64,000 bases of DNA from an uncultured Christensenella sp. (lineage in GTDB: Bacteria > Bacillota > Clostridia > Christensenellales > Borkfalkiaceae): the NCBI GenBank assembly GCA_910577875.1, contig CAJTNY010000006.1, positions 1 through 64,000 of the forward strand, read 5' to 3'. Shown one piece after another: positions 34,716 through 44,451 of this stretch; position 1 is the first letter of the stretch; the number at the start of each line of letters is the position of its first letter. The position numbers and the translations under genes were made by a program. The notes below the pieces were generated by a model. It was not told the DNA's origin. It searched no databases and saw nothing but the letters and a program-made list of their open reading frames with translations.

Positions 34716-35789
34716 ATGAAAAACGGAACAGCGTATTTAACTTTACAAAACGGTAAGCAATTTGTAGGCAAACGCTTCGGTGCGGACGGCGATATTATCG
34801 GTGAACTCGTGTTTACGACAGGTATGACGGGTTATATAGAAACATTGACCGACCCGAGTTATTATGGACAAATAGTTATGCAGACATTTCCGCTTATAGG
34901 TAACTACGGCATTATACCGTCTGATTTTGAAAGCAAAAAACCCTGGGTTTCGGCTTATGTTGTAAGAGAGAAGTGCGACGAGCCTTCAAATTTCAGATGC
35001 GAAAAAACTATCGACGAGTTTCTCTCCGAAAGCGGAATAGTCGGTTTATACGGTATAGACACACGCGAGCTCACGAAAATAGTCAGAGAAGCTGGAGTTA
35101 TGAACGCGGCTATAACTTCCAAACCGCTGAAAGATTTGAGTCTGGTCAACGGTTATGTAATAAAGAACGCGGTCGACAGCGTTACTTGCAGGGAATTACA
35201 GTATTACGGTAATCCGAACGGGATTAAATTAGTCGTTTGGGATTTCGGCGCAAAAGACAATATTATACGCGGACTCGTTAAACTCGGTTGTTATTGCATA
35301 AAAGTACCTTCGTTTTATACTGCGGAGCAAATATTAGAACTTAATCCCGCGGGACTTATGCTTACCAACGGACCCGGCGACCCTGCCGATAACAAAGGAA
35401 TAATCGAAAACCTTAAAAAACTGGCGGGCAAGCTTCCTATATTCGGAATTTGTTTGGGGCATCAGTTATTGGCGCTTGCGATGGGCGGTAAAACCAAGAA
35501 AATGAAGTACGGACACAGGGGCGCGAACCAGCCGGTTAAAAATCTCGTAACAGGCAGAGTTTATATTTCGAGCCAGAACCACGGTTTCGAGGTGGTGACT
35601 TCGAGTCTGCGCGCGGGGAAACTATCTTATATCAACGTTAACGACAATACCTGCGAGGGTATAGATTATCCGGAACTCAACGCGTTTAGCGTGCAGTTTC
35701 ATCCGGAAGCTTGCGGAGGTCCTCACGACGCTTCTTACCTTTTCGATAAATTTATAATCAACATTAAGGACGGAAAGTATAATGCCTAA
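34716..35789 (+). CDS. carA: Carbamoyl-phosphate synthase, small (glutaminase) subunit
   Basis: Releases ammonia from glutamine for CarB; feeds pyrimidine and arginine synthesis. The 357-aa protein has the N-terminal FVFTTGMTGYIETLTDPSY-type block (read in parts), the class I amidotransferase nucleophile in FGICLGHQLLAL and the His/Glu of FHPEACGGP. AAAAGG precedes the ATG. It overlaps carB by 8 nt. Confidence 0.97.
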   Translation: MKNGTAYLTLQNGKQFVGKRFGADGDIIGELVFTTGMTGYIETLTDPSYYGQIVMQTFPLIGNYGIIPSDFESKKPWVSAYVVREKCDEPSNFRCEKTIDEFLSESGIVGLYGIDTRELTKIVREAGVMNAAITSKPLKDLSLVNGYVIKNAVDSVTCRELQYYGNPNGIKLVVWDFGAKDNIIRGLVKLGCYCIKVPSFYTAEQILELNPAGLMLTNGPGDPADNKGIIENLKKLAGKLPIFGICLGHQLLALAMGGKTKKMKYGHRGANQPVKNLVTGRVYISSQNHGFEVVTSSLRAGKLSYINVNDNTCEGIDYPELNAFSVQFHPEACGGPHDASYLFDKFIINIKDGKYNA

Positions 35790-38700
35790 GAGAGAAGATA
35801 TTAAAAAAGTACTTGTGATAGGTTCGGGTCCGATTGTTATCGGACAAGCTGCTGAATTCGACTATGCCGGCGCACAGGCTTGTCGCGTGCTTAAAGACGC
35901 GGGTATCGATGTTGTTTTGTGCAATTCGAATCCTGCTACGATAATGACGGATCGCGCTCTTGCGGACGAAATTTATCTCGAACCTTTAACTGTAGATAGT
36001 TTAAAAAGAATTATCGTTAAAGAGCGTCCCGACAGTCTTTTGGCTTCGCTTGGTGGTCAAACCGGGCTTACGCTCGGTTGTCAGCTTGCAAAGTCGGGGT
36101 TCCTCGACGAATACGGAGTAAAATTAATAGGAGTAAATCTCGAATCAATCGACCGAGCGGAAGATAGGGAGCTGTTTAAGGAAACGATGCAGAAAATCAA
36201 TCAGCCTGTCGTTCCCTCGGATATAGCTTATACCGTAGAAGAGTGCGTGGCAATCGCGGAAAAAATCGGTTATCCTGTAATCGTACGTCCGGCCTACACG
36301 CTCGGCGGAGCGGGTGGCGGAGTTGCCGAAAACGAAGAAGAGCTTAGAATGATTTCGCATAACGGATTGATGCTTTCGCCTATTACGCAGGTACTGATTG
36401 AAAAATTTATTGGCGGTTGGAAGGAAATCGAATTCGAAGTTCTGCGCGACGGCGCAGGAAACGTTCTTACGGTGTGTTCTATGGAAAATATAGACCCCGT
36501 AGGAATTCACACGGGCGATTCGATAGTAATAGCACCTGCTGTAACGCTTTCCGATAAAGAATACCAGATGCTTAGAACCGCTTCGCTTGATATTATAACT
36601 GAACTCGGTATAGAGGGAGGCTGTAACTGTCAGTTTGCGCTTCATCCCGATTCGTTCGAATATGCGGTAATAGAAGTAAATCCCCGAGTTTCGCGTTCTT
36701 CCGCACTCGCTTCCAAAGCGACGGGATTCCCAATTGCAAAGGTATCGACTAAAATTGCGCTCGGATATACGTTAGACGAGATAAAGAACGATGTTACAGG
36801 CAAAACATATGCCTCTTTCGAGCCCACAATAGATTATGTCGTCGTCAAACTTCCTAAATGGCCGTTCGATAAATTTCTTTATGCGAAGAGAAATCTCGGA
36901 ACAAGAATGAAAGCGACCGGCGAAGTCATGGCGATAGGAACCAGCTTTGAAATGGCTATTATGAAGGCTGTAAGAGGCGCGGAAATTTCTGTTGCGACGT
37001 TAAATCTTCCCAAATTTGCCGCGCTTTCAGACGATGAAATCATCGAAAAACTTTCAGAGCTTACCGATGAAAGATTATTTGTCGTTTATGAGGCTATAAA
37101 ACGCGGTGTTCCGATTGAAAAAATTTATTCGATTACTAAAATCGACGAATGGTTTTTATATAAATTTAAAAATCTTTCCGATTATGAAAAGGAAATTTCC
37201 GGAGTTAAGATAACGCCCGAACAGTATCTGCGCGGTAAAAAACTCGGTTATCCAGATAGAGAACTTGAAAAGTTCTCCGGCTGTGCGCTTCCTAAGCACG
37301 TAAACGCTGTATTTAAAATGGTTGACACGTGCGCTGCGGAATTTTCCGCGCAAACGCCTTATTTCTATTCGACGTACGATGAAAAGGAACATGACGAAGC
37401 AAGACAGTTTGTAAAATCCGGAACTAAGAAGAGAATAGTGGTTATCGGTTCGGGTCCTATAAGAATAGGTCAGGGTATAGAGTTCGATTATTCTTCCGTA
37501 CATTGTGTATGGGCTTTGAAGCGTTTAGGATACGAAGTTGTAATTATAAACAATAACCCCGAAACTGTTTCGACGGACTTTGATACTGCAGACAGATTGT
37601 ACTTCGAAGCATTGACTCCCGAAGATGTTCAGAATGTTCTCGATATAGAAAAACCTTACGGTGTTGTTATAACGTTCGGCGGACAGACTGCTATCAAGCT
37701 TTGTAGTTATCTCGATAAGAAAGGAGTGCGTATTCTCGGAACGCCTGCGGACAGCGTAGACCTTGCCGAGGACAGGGAGAGATTTGACGCTCTTTTGGAA
37801 CAGTTCGGTATTGCACGCCCCAAGGGACTTACGGTAATGACTAAAGAAGAGGCAGTGCGTGCGGCCGAAACGCTTGGTTATCCCGTACTTTTGCGACCTT
37901 CATACGTTATCGGCGGACAGAATATGACTATTGCGTTTACGCAAAACGATATCGAAAGATATATGGACGTAATTCTCGCGCAGAACATTGAAAATCCCGT
38001 ACTTTGCGATAAATATCTTATGGGAACAGAGCTCGAAGTTGATGCTATTTCCGACGGTACGGATGTACTGATTCCCGGCATAATGCAGCATATAGAAAGA
38101 GCGGGCGTTCACAGCGGAGACTCGATTGCGGTTTATCCTCCGTATAATTTAAGCGATGCGATGCTTAAAAAAGTAGTTGATATTTCGACTAAACTTGCAG
38201 TCTCTTTAAAAACCAAGGGATTAATCAATATACAGTATCTTATCTATCAGAACGAACTTTATGTTATAGAAGTAAACCCGAGAGCGTCGAGAACTATTCC
38301 TTATATATCTAAAGTCACGGGCGTTCCTATGGTGGATATTGCAACGCAGATTTTAATGGGGGCAAAATTGAAAAAGCTCGGTTATGGTACGGGGCTTTAT
38401 CCAAATTCTCCGTATGTGGCAGTCAAAGTGCCGGTTTTCTCGTTCGAGAAGCTCAATGATGTTAATTCACAGCTCGGTCCCGAAATGAAATCGACCGGAG
38501 AAGTGCTCGGTATCGGCAAGACAATTGAGGAAGCGCTTTTCAAAGGTCTTGTGTCTGCTGGGTTCAATATGAAACATCCGACGAAACAAAATCCGTCGGG
38601 GGTTTATCTTACTGTTAACGACCAGGATAAGTTTGAAATAGTTAATATAGTTAAAAAGTTTGCCGATCTCGGGCTTACGTTGTACGCTACGAAAGGCACT

Positions 38701-39831
38701 TGTCAGGTTATTAAAAGTCTCGGATTGGAATGCAGCGAAGTTGCGAGATTGTCCAGCAATGAAGAAATTTTCAAGCTTATGGACGAGGGTAAGATTGATT
38801 ATATAGTTTATACAGGCAAAACGGATGTGGAGTCAATATCGAACTATATAAGTATGCATCATCACGCGATATTGCTCGGTATTACGGTTCTTACGTCTTT
38901 GGATACGGCTAACGCGCTTGCTGACGTAATTGCGGGTAGATATAATCAGTTCAATACCGAACTCGTGGATATAAACAAGCTTAGAAAAGAGAAATTAAAA
39001 CTTAATTTCTGTAAAATGCACAGTTGCGGAAACGATTACATTTTCTTCAATAATATGGACGGAGGTATAACGTGTCCCGAATCACTTGCGATTAATTTTT
39101 CCGACAGACATAATGCTATCGGCGCGGACGGGGTTGTAATGATAGAAAAGTCCGATGTTGCCGATGCGAAAATGAGAGTGTTCGGCAAAGACGGTAGCGA
39201 ATGCGGTCTTGCGGCAAATCCGTTAAGGTGCGTTGCGAAATATCTATTTGATAATGGTTTGGTAGCTGAAACGGTTAAAGTAGAGTGTAACTGCGGAGTT
39301 AAAGAACTTTCAGTAAACTCTTTCAACGGCAAGGCAAGTTCGGTTTCCGTCAATCTCGGTAAAGCTGTATTTAACGGAAGTTTTATACCTTCGGAATTCG
39401 ACGGTAATATTATAGATAAAGAATTAAGCTTCGGCGGTCAGACATATAGAACGACGCTTATTAATGTGGGCAATACTCATTGCATAGTTTATTGTGAAAC
39501 AATCGATGATATAGATATCGAAGCTTTGGGTCAGGCAGTTAACGATTCAGGTTATTTTCCTCACGGGGTGTTTGTGGAATGCGTGCGTATAGTAAACAAC
39601 GTTACCGTAAAAATGCGCGTTTGGGATAAAGTGAACGGTGAAACGCGTTCGTGCGGAACGGCGGCTGCTGCCGTAGCTGTTGCCGCCATCGTTGGCGGTT
39701 ACTGTCGCAAAAATGAAATTATTACCGTTAAATCCAACGGCGGGGATTTATTTGTTAAGCTAAACGAGAACGATGAAATCGAGCTTGACGGAACGGTTAA
39801 ACAATCTTTTGAAGGCACGATAGAGATTTAA
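35782..39831 (+). CDS. carB: Fusion of carbamoyl-phosphate synthase large subunit with a degenerate diaminopimelate epimerase domain
   Basis: The 1349-aa frame is uninterrupted. Residues 1 to about 1070 are a complete CarB: two ATP-grasp synthetase halves (GSGPIVIGQAAEFDYAG and GSGPIRIGQGIEFDYSS) and a C-terminal MGS-like allosteric domain. From L1074 follows a full-length DapF-like domain (KMHSCGNDYIFF, GADGVVMIE, NVGNTHCIVY, NGETRSCGTAAA). Compared with E. coli DapF, Asn64 is G1135, catalytic Cys73 is A1144, Asn190 is F1264 and Arg209 is K1283, while Asn11, Asn157 and catalytic Cys217 (C1291) remain. An extra cysteine, C1141, sits three residues before the lost one. The CarB half should be active; the DapF half is probably inactive or does another reaction. 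Confidence 0.95.
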   Translation: MPKREDIKKVLVIGSGPIVIGQAAEFDYAGAQACRVLKDAGIDVVLCNSNPATIMTDRALADEIYLEPLTVDSLKRIIVKERPDSLLASLGGQTGLTLGCQLAKSGFLDEYGVKLIGVNLESIDRAEDRELFKETMQKINQPVVPSDIAYTVEECVAIAEKIGYPVIVRPAYTLGGAGGGVAENEEELRMISHNGLMLSPITQVLIEKFIGGWKEIEFEVLRDGAGNVLTVCSMENIDPVGIHTGDSIVIAPAVTLSDKEYQMLRTASLDIITELGIEGGCNCQFALHPDSFEYAVIEVNPRVSRSSALASKATGFPIAKVSTKIALGYTLDEIKNDVTGKTYASFEPTIDYVVVKLPKWPFDKFLYAKRNLGTRMKATGEVMAIGTSFEMAIMKAVRGAEISVATLNLPKFAALSDDEIIEKLSELTDERLFVVYEAIKRGVPIEKIYSITKIDEWFLYKFKNLSDYEKEISGVKITPEQYLRGKKLGYPDRELEKFSGCALPKHVNAVFKMVDTCAAEFSAQTPYFYSTYDEKEHDEARQFVKSGTKKRIVVIGSGPIRIGQGIEFDYSSVHCVWALKRLGYEVVIINNNPETVSTDFDTADRLYFEALTPEDVQNVLDIEKPYGVVITFGGQTAIKLCSYLDKKGVRILGTPADSVDLAEDRERFDALLEQFGIARPKGLTVMTKEEAVRAAETLGYPVLLRPSYVIGGQNMTIAFTQNDIERYMDVILAQNIENPVLCDKYLMGTELEVDAISDGTDVLIPGIMQHIERAGVHSGDSIAVYPPYNLSDAMLKKVVDISTKLAVSLKTKGLINIQYLIYQNELYVIEVNPRASRTIPYISKVTGVPMVDIATQILMGAKLKKLGYGTGLYPNSPYVAVKVPVFSFEKLNDVNSQLGPEMKSTGEVLGIGKTIEEALFKGLVSAGFNMKHPTKQNPSGVYLTVNDQDKFEIVNIVKKFADLGLTLYATKGTCQVIKSLGLECSEVARLSSNEEIFKLMDEGKIDYIVYTGKTDVESISNYISMHHHAILLGITVLTSLDTANALADVIAGRYNQFNTELVDINKLRKEKLKLNFCKMHSCGNDYIFFNNMDGGITCPESLAINFSDRHNAIGADGVVMIEKSDVADAKMRVFGKDGSECGLAANPLRCVAKYLFDNGLVAETVKVECNCGVKELSVNSFNGKASSVSVNLGKAVFNGSFIPSEFDGNIIDKELSFGGQTYRTTLINVGNTHCIVYCETIDDIDIEALGQAVNDSGYFPHGVFVECVRIVNNVTVKMRVWDKVNGETRSCGTAAAAVAVAAIVGGYCRKNEIITVKSNGGDLFVKLNENDEIELDGTVKQSFEGTIEI

Positions 39832-40958
39832 TGATTTATCTTGATAATGCGGCGACCACAAAGCCTGTCGAACAATGCGTCAAAAATGCAGAAAGATACC
39901 TTTTAAGGGAATATTATAACCCTTCCGCATTGTATGCGGAAGGTTATAATTTGAACCTTGAATTAAAAGAAGCAAGGCGAAAAATTTTATCGTTTATAGC
40001 GGACGAAAATAATTTTTCGCTTAATTTTACTTCAAGCGGAACAGAAGCGGATAATCAGGCTGTATTTTGCGGAGGCAAGAGAGGCAATATCGTGACTACT
40101 CTCGGCGAACATTCTGCAGTCTATTCGGCGGCTGAGGAGCTTAAACAGAGAGGAACAGAAGTAAGATTTGCAAACCTTAACTCTGACGGAAGTGTAAATA
40201 CAAAGCATTTATTAAGTCTTATCGACGAAAAAACATCTTTGGTTTCCGTTATTCATGTAAATAATGAAACTGGCGCGATAAACGATATTTTTAAAATTGC
40301 AGAAGAGGTAAAAATTAAAAATAAATATGCGCTCTTTCATTCCGATGGCGTACAGGCTTTCGGTAAGTTTTCGTTTAAACTTACGAAAAATATTGACTTA
40401 TACTCGGTAAGTGCGCACAAAATCGGCGGAGTAAAAGGTTGCGGAGCATTAATCAGGAGAAAAAATCTTGTAATAAAACCTTTTATATTCGGCGGGGGAC
40501 AGGAAAATGGATTCCGAAGCGGAACCGAAAACGTGTTTGCAATAAAGTGCTTTGAAATGGCGGCGGAAATTGCATTTGAAGATATAAACGTTTCACGCGA
40601 AAAAGTCAAAAAATTAAACGTTGCTATGCGTTCCCTTTTGGATAATGAAGTTTTCAGAATACTTTCCTATGATGATGCTTCGCCATATATTCTTGCAGTA
40701 TCCGCGGCGGGATTACGCGGAGAGACGGTTCTTCACGAAGCCGATGACAACGGTCTTATAATCGGAACGGGTTCTGCGTGTTCTTCAAATGCGAAGAAAC
40801 GTTTTTCCCGTGTTATTTTGGCTTGCGGGGCTGATAAACAGACTGCCGACGGAGTCCTAAGATTAAGTTTTTCTTCGGAAAACACGATTGACGAAGTTAA
40901 AACCGCCGCGGAAATTTTAAATAAAATAGTAAAAAACAGATTAAATATAATGGCGTAG
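39831..40958 (+). CDS. Cysteine desulfurase (NifS/IscS family)
   Basis: PLP enzyme that takes sulfur from cysteine. The 375-aa protein begins MIYLDNAATTKP and has the PLP lysine in SVSAHKIGGVKG and the active-site cysteine in GSACSSNAKK. It is followed 1 nt later by thiI, the standard pairing in Firmicutes in which this desulfurase supplies sulfur for tRNA 4-thiouridine and perhaps thiamine. It starts at the last base of the carB-dapF gene. Confidence 0.94.
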   Translation: MIYLDNAATTKPVEQCVKNAERYLLREYYNPSALYAEGYNLNLELKEARRKILSFIADENNFSLNFTSSGTEADNQAVFCGGKRGNIVTTLGEHSAVYSAAEELKQRGTEVRFANLNSDGSVNTKHLLSLIDEKTSLVSVIHVNNETGAINDIFKIAEEVKIKNKYALFHSDGVQAFGKFSFKLTKNIDLYSVSAHKIGGVKGCGALIRRKNLVIKPFIFGGGQENGFRSGTENVFAIKCFEMAAEIAFEDINVSREKVKKLNVAMRSLLDNEVFRILSYDDASPYILAVSAAGLRGETVLHEADDNGLIIGTGSACSSNAKKRFSRVILACGADKQTADGVLRLSFSSENTIDEVKTAAEILNKIVKNRLNIMA

Positions 40959-40959
40959 T

Positions 40960-42114
40960 ATGGAAAAAGTAATTATAATCAGATATGCTGAAATACATTT
41001 AAAAGGCAAAAACAGAGGCTGGTTTGAGCGCGTATTTGTTGTTAATATAGAAAAGAGTCTTAAAGGACTAAAACACGAAATCCGTCGTCACAGCGGAAGG
41101 TATTTAATTGAAAATTTCGAAGATAGCGAAACTGAAATAATTCTTGAAAGATTGAAAAGAGTTTTCGGAATACATTCTTACAGCGTTTCTTTAAAAGTTT
41201 GTACAGATATGGACGCCGTATTCAATGCGGCGAAAAGTGTATGTGCGGCGGAAGGTAAGTTTAAAGTAAATACTCATAGGGCTGATAAAAATTTTCCTTT
41301 AAATTCAATGCAGATTAGTGCGGAAATCGGCGGACGTCTTTTAGACGTTAACAGTAAAATTAAAGTCGATGTGCACAATCCGGATTTCATAATCAATATA
41401 GATTTGCGTGAAAACGGAACTGCACTTGTATTTAACGAGTTTTTTAAAGGTGCGGGCGGTATGCCTGTCGGCACTTCCGGAAAAGGAATGCTCCTTATTT
41501 CCGGCGGAATTGACAGCCCTGTAGCGGGGCATATGATTGCAAAGCGCGGTATGAGTATTGATTGTGTTCATTTTCATAGTTATCCCTATACGAATATGCA
41601 GGCGCGTGAAAAGGTAATAGAGCTTACCAAACATCTTTCTTCTTATACTTGCGGCTCAAAATTGAACATTGTTTCGGTTACGCAAATACAAGAGGAAATT
41701 CATAAAAAATGCAACGGCGATTATATGGTAACTTTATTAAGGCGATTTATGATGCGCATTGCGGAAAGAATAGCAATAGACAGCGGTGCGCAATGTCTGA
41801 TTACCGGTGAGAGTCTGGCACAGGTGGCTAGTCAGACTGTGGAGGGAATGACTTCGGCAAGCAGCGTTCTTAAAACGCTTACGGTTCTTCGTCCGTTATG
41901 TGGATTCGATAAAGATGAAATAATTGAACGGAGCAGGGCGATAGGCACTTATGAAACTTCCATAGAGCCTTACGAAGATTGCTGTACTGTATTTTTGCCG
42001 AAACATCCTGTAACCCGTCCAAAACTTTGCGATGTGATAGCGGAAGAGGAGAAGCTAAATGTAAACGCACTTGTTGATGAAGCTTTGAAAACTCTCGAAA
42101 CTTTAATATTATAA
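40960..42114 (+). CDS. thiI: tRNA 4-thiouridine synthase ThiI (without rhodanese domain)
   Basis: Adenylates and thiolates U8 of tRNA. The 384-aa protein has an N-terminal ferredoxin-like/THUMP region and the PP-loop SGGIDSPVAGHMIAKRG, ending without the C-terminal rhodanese domain of the enterobacterial enzyme. This short form is usual in Firmicutes and receives sulfur from the desulfurase encoded just upstream. Confidence 0.95.
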   Translation: MEKVIIIRYAEIHLKGKNRGWFERVFVVNIEKSLKGLKHEIRRHSGRYLIENFEDSETEIILERLKRVFGIHSYSVSLKVCTDMDAVFNAAKSVCAAEGKFKVNTHRADKNFPLNSMQISAEIGGRLLDVNSKIKVDVHNPDFIINIDLRENGTALVFNEFFKGAGGMPVGTSGKGMLLISGGIDSPVAGHMIAKRGMSIDCVHFHSYPYTNMQAREKVIELTKHLSSYTCGSKLNIVSVTQIQEEIHKKCNGDYMVTLLRRFMMRIAERIAIDSGAQCLITGESLAQVASQTVEGMTSASSVLKTLTVLRPLCGFDKDEIIERSRAIGTYETSIEPYEDCCTVFLPKHPVTRPKLCDVIAEEEKLNVNALVDEALKTLETLIL

Positions 42115-42142
42115 AAAAAGCACCGAAATTTCGGTGCTTTTT
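42113..42142. terminator. Bidirectional terminator between thiI and the class A PBP
   Basis: A perfect palindrome with core GCACCGAAATTTCGGTGC flanked by A and T runs lies between the convergent stops of thiI and the PBP gene. Confidence 0.9.
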
Positions 42143-42145
42143 AAT

Positions 42146-44371
42146 TTATTGATTATACCAATCTTTATGCGCAATATCCGGAATTTTTATCTGCGTGTCT
42201 GAACCGTTTTTATTCATATTTACCGCAGGTAGTAGAATTTCTTCGCCGAAATATTTATTTTTGCCGTCATCAAAATAAGGTATTACTGAATAAACGTAAA
42301 CTCCGTAACCGGGTTTATCTGTTACAAATTTTTGCCATTTACCGTCAAAAATTGTTATAATTTGATTATTATCAACCCTATTTACAATATATGAGTAGTA
42401 CTTTGTCTGGCATAATTCAATATTTACTGCTCTGTCTGTAACAGAAATAGACGGTGCGGATATAACGGGTTTACTGAATCTTTCTGACTGTTCGTAATGT
42501 TTGCCGTCTTTTAATGTTTTGACGGTTAAAATATTTAATTTAGGACATACGGGGTCTGCAAGTACGATTTTGTTGTTTTGTAAATATTCTTCGCAGTCTA
42601 TATTTATTGCTTCGGTACCTGCTTGTGTGTTTAGATTTTTAGGAGTATGGTTTTCATATAGTGACTGAATAATCGGTTTGATAATTTTACAGCAGTCGTT
42701 TCCTCCGGTAATATTGCTTCTTTTATTGTCTTTATCGCCGAGCCAAACGGTTATACAGTGTTCGCTTGTATAACTTACCGCATAGGCGTCTGTGTTGCCT
42801 TCCGCATTTCCGCAAGTCCCGGTTTTAGAGGCAATGTCGAAATTAAAATCTTTGAGTTTTCTTGCTGTGCCGTCTTTGGTTGTTTCCAAGAGTATATCGT
42901 TAATCAGTGAGCATGTGCCGACGGAAAATACGCTGTTGAATGCGTAGTCGTCTTTATATAGTATTTTGCCTTCTTTTGAAACGATTTCTTTAACGTAATG
43001 CGAAGGGCGGTAATGTCCTCCGTTAGGGAATATAGAATATTTATCTGCTATTTCTTTTATGCTCAGACCGTATTTCATACCGCCGAGTGCGAGTGAAAGA
43101 TTTTTTTCACCGTCTTCGAGTTTAACGTCCATGGCGGTAAGATAATTTTCGCATTTATCAACGGTGAGGGAATTCAGAGTTTTTACAGCGGGTACGTTAT
43201 AGCTGTTTTTTATGCATTCCGTTACCGTGACATAGCCGTGATATTTTTTATCGAAATTTTCAGGTGAATAACCGTTAAAATCGACTTTTTCATCAAAAAT
43301 TTTCGTAAACGGGCTTATGTTTTTTTCTTCTATGGCGGGTGCGTAAACGAAAATGGGTTTAACAGTGGAGCCCGGTTGTCTTTTTGCTCCGTTTATTGTG
43401 GTTTTGTAAGCTTTGACACCGCCTGAAACGTTATCTGTTATAATTACTGCGTTGTCGCAAGGGTATTCGTAAGTTTCTATTAAATTTTGAATTTCTGTAT
43501 CTAAATACGTTTTTATTATACACCCGTCGGCTAATGCGTAGTAATTGAAATCAATTTCCGAGAGTTCTTCGAATACGGCGTTTATATAAGAATCGTATCT
43601 GTTTTCGGCTGTTGATTTAACGGTGTTTAACGGCGAGTTTACGGCCTCGTTATAAACGCTTTCGTATATATAACCGCAGTCAAACATACTTTTTAATACC
43701 AAGTTTCTGCGCTTGAGGCTTTTTTCGGGGTTTTTAAACGGTGAATAATTATTCGGAGATGAAAGCAGTCCGACGATTGTCGCGCTTTCTGTAAGGGAGA
43801 GATTTTCTGCTTTTTTGTTGAAGTAAAATTCCGACGCGCTTTGTAGGCCGTAGCAATTGTGTCCGAAATAAATTGTGTTCAGATACATTTCCAGAATTTC
43901 TTTTTTGTCGTATCTTTTTTCAAGCTGTTTGGTTAGTTTGATTTCGTTAAGTTTTCTTTTTATCGTTTTATCATTCGAAAGGTGCGTGTTTTTTATTAGT
44001 TGCTGGCTGATTGTGGAAGCGCCTTCCTTGAACGAGCGCGAAACTATGTTTTTATACAAAGCTTTGAGCATACGTTTATAATTTAATCCGTTATGCGTGA
44101 AAAACGTTCTGTCTTCGGATGCAATAAATGCGTTTACCGTGTGTTCCTGCAAATTACTTACGGAAACGCTTTTTTTCTGGGCGTTAAGTGATGCGCTTAT
44201 TACGTCGTTGCCATTGTTGTCGTAGATTACAACGTTTTGTCCTGAACCCGTAAGTTTATCGGCGTTGAGTTTAGCGTCTTTTGTAATTGCCGCATAAGTA
44301 AAAAAAAGTATAGCAATTAACATTAAAATACTTAAAAATATTATTAAAAGAATTTTCAAAAATTTTGTCAT
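42146..44371 (-). CDS. Class A penicillin-binding protein (PBP1A-like)
   Basis: Bifunctional wall enzyme with glycosyltransferase and transpeptidase domains. The 741-aa protein has an N-terminal membrane helix, the GT51 motifs EDRTFFTHNG, GASTISQQL and KEILEMYLNTIYFG, and transpeptidase motifs STVK (in RQPGSTVKPI), SYN (KNSYNVP) and KTGT (SKTGTCGN). The C-terminus carries an extra beta-rich extracytoplasmic part of about 120 aa. No ribosome site is visible before the ATG. It is divergent from miaB. Confidence 0.94.
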   Translation of the reverse strand: MTKFLKILLIIFLSILMLIAILFFTYAAITKDAKLNADKLTGSGQNVVIYDNNGNDVISASLNAQKKSVSVSNLQEHTVNAFIASEDRTFFTHNGLNYKRMLKALYKNIVSRSFKEGASTISQQLIKNTHLSNDKTIKRKLNEIKLTKQLEKRYDKKEILEMYLNTIYFGHNCYGLQSASEFYFNKKAENLSLTESATIVGLLSSPNNYSPFKNPEKSLKRRNLVLKSMFDCGYIYESVYNEAVNSPLNTVKSTAENRYDSYINAVFEELSEIDFNYYALADGCIIKTYLDTEIQNLIETYEYPCDNAVIITDNVSGGVKAYKTTINGAKRQPGSTVKPIFVYAPAIEEKNISPFTKIFDEKVDFNGYSPENFDKKYHGYVTVTECIKNSYNVPAVKTLNSLTVDKCENYLTAMDVKLEDGEKNLSLALGGMKYGLSIKEIADKYSIFPNGGHYRPSHYVKEIVSKEGKILYKDDYAFNSVFSVGTCSLINDILLETTKDGTARKLKDFNFDIASKTGTCGNAEGNTDAYAVSYTSEHCITVWLGDKDNKRSNITGGNDCCKIIKPIIQSLYENHTPKNLNTQAGTEAINIDCEEYLQNNKIVLADPVCPKLNILTVKTLKDGKHYEQSERFSKPVISAPSISVTDRAVNIELCQTKYYSYIVNRVDNNQIITIFDGKWQKFVTDKPGYGVYVYSVIPYFDDGKNKYFGEEILLPAVNMNKNGSDTQIKIPDIAHKDWYNQ

Positions 44372-44413
44372 TAAAAATAGTATTTATAAAAATAAATATT
44401 TGTTGCAAATCAA

Positions 44414-44442
44414 TTGAAAAAAATCGTAAAAAATTATATAAT
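44414..44442 (+). promoter_or_regulatory. miaB promoter
   Basis: TTGAAA (44414-44419), 17 bp and TATAAT (44437-44442). The expected transcript start is at about 44449, only 3 nt before the miaB ATG. Confidence 0.75.
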
Positions 44443-44451
44443 CTTTTATAT

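Noticed and set aside
35782..39831. carB-dapF fusion as a sequencing artefact
   Set aside because: A missing stop could fuse neighbours, but there is no intergenic spacer or ribosome site at the junction and the frame is continuous with intact domains on both sides, so a real fusion is more likely.
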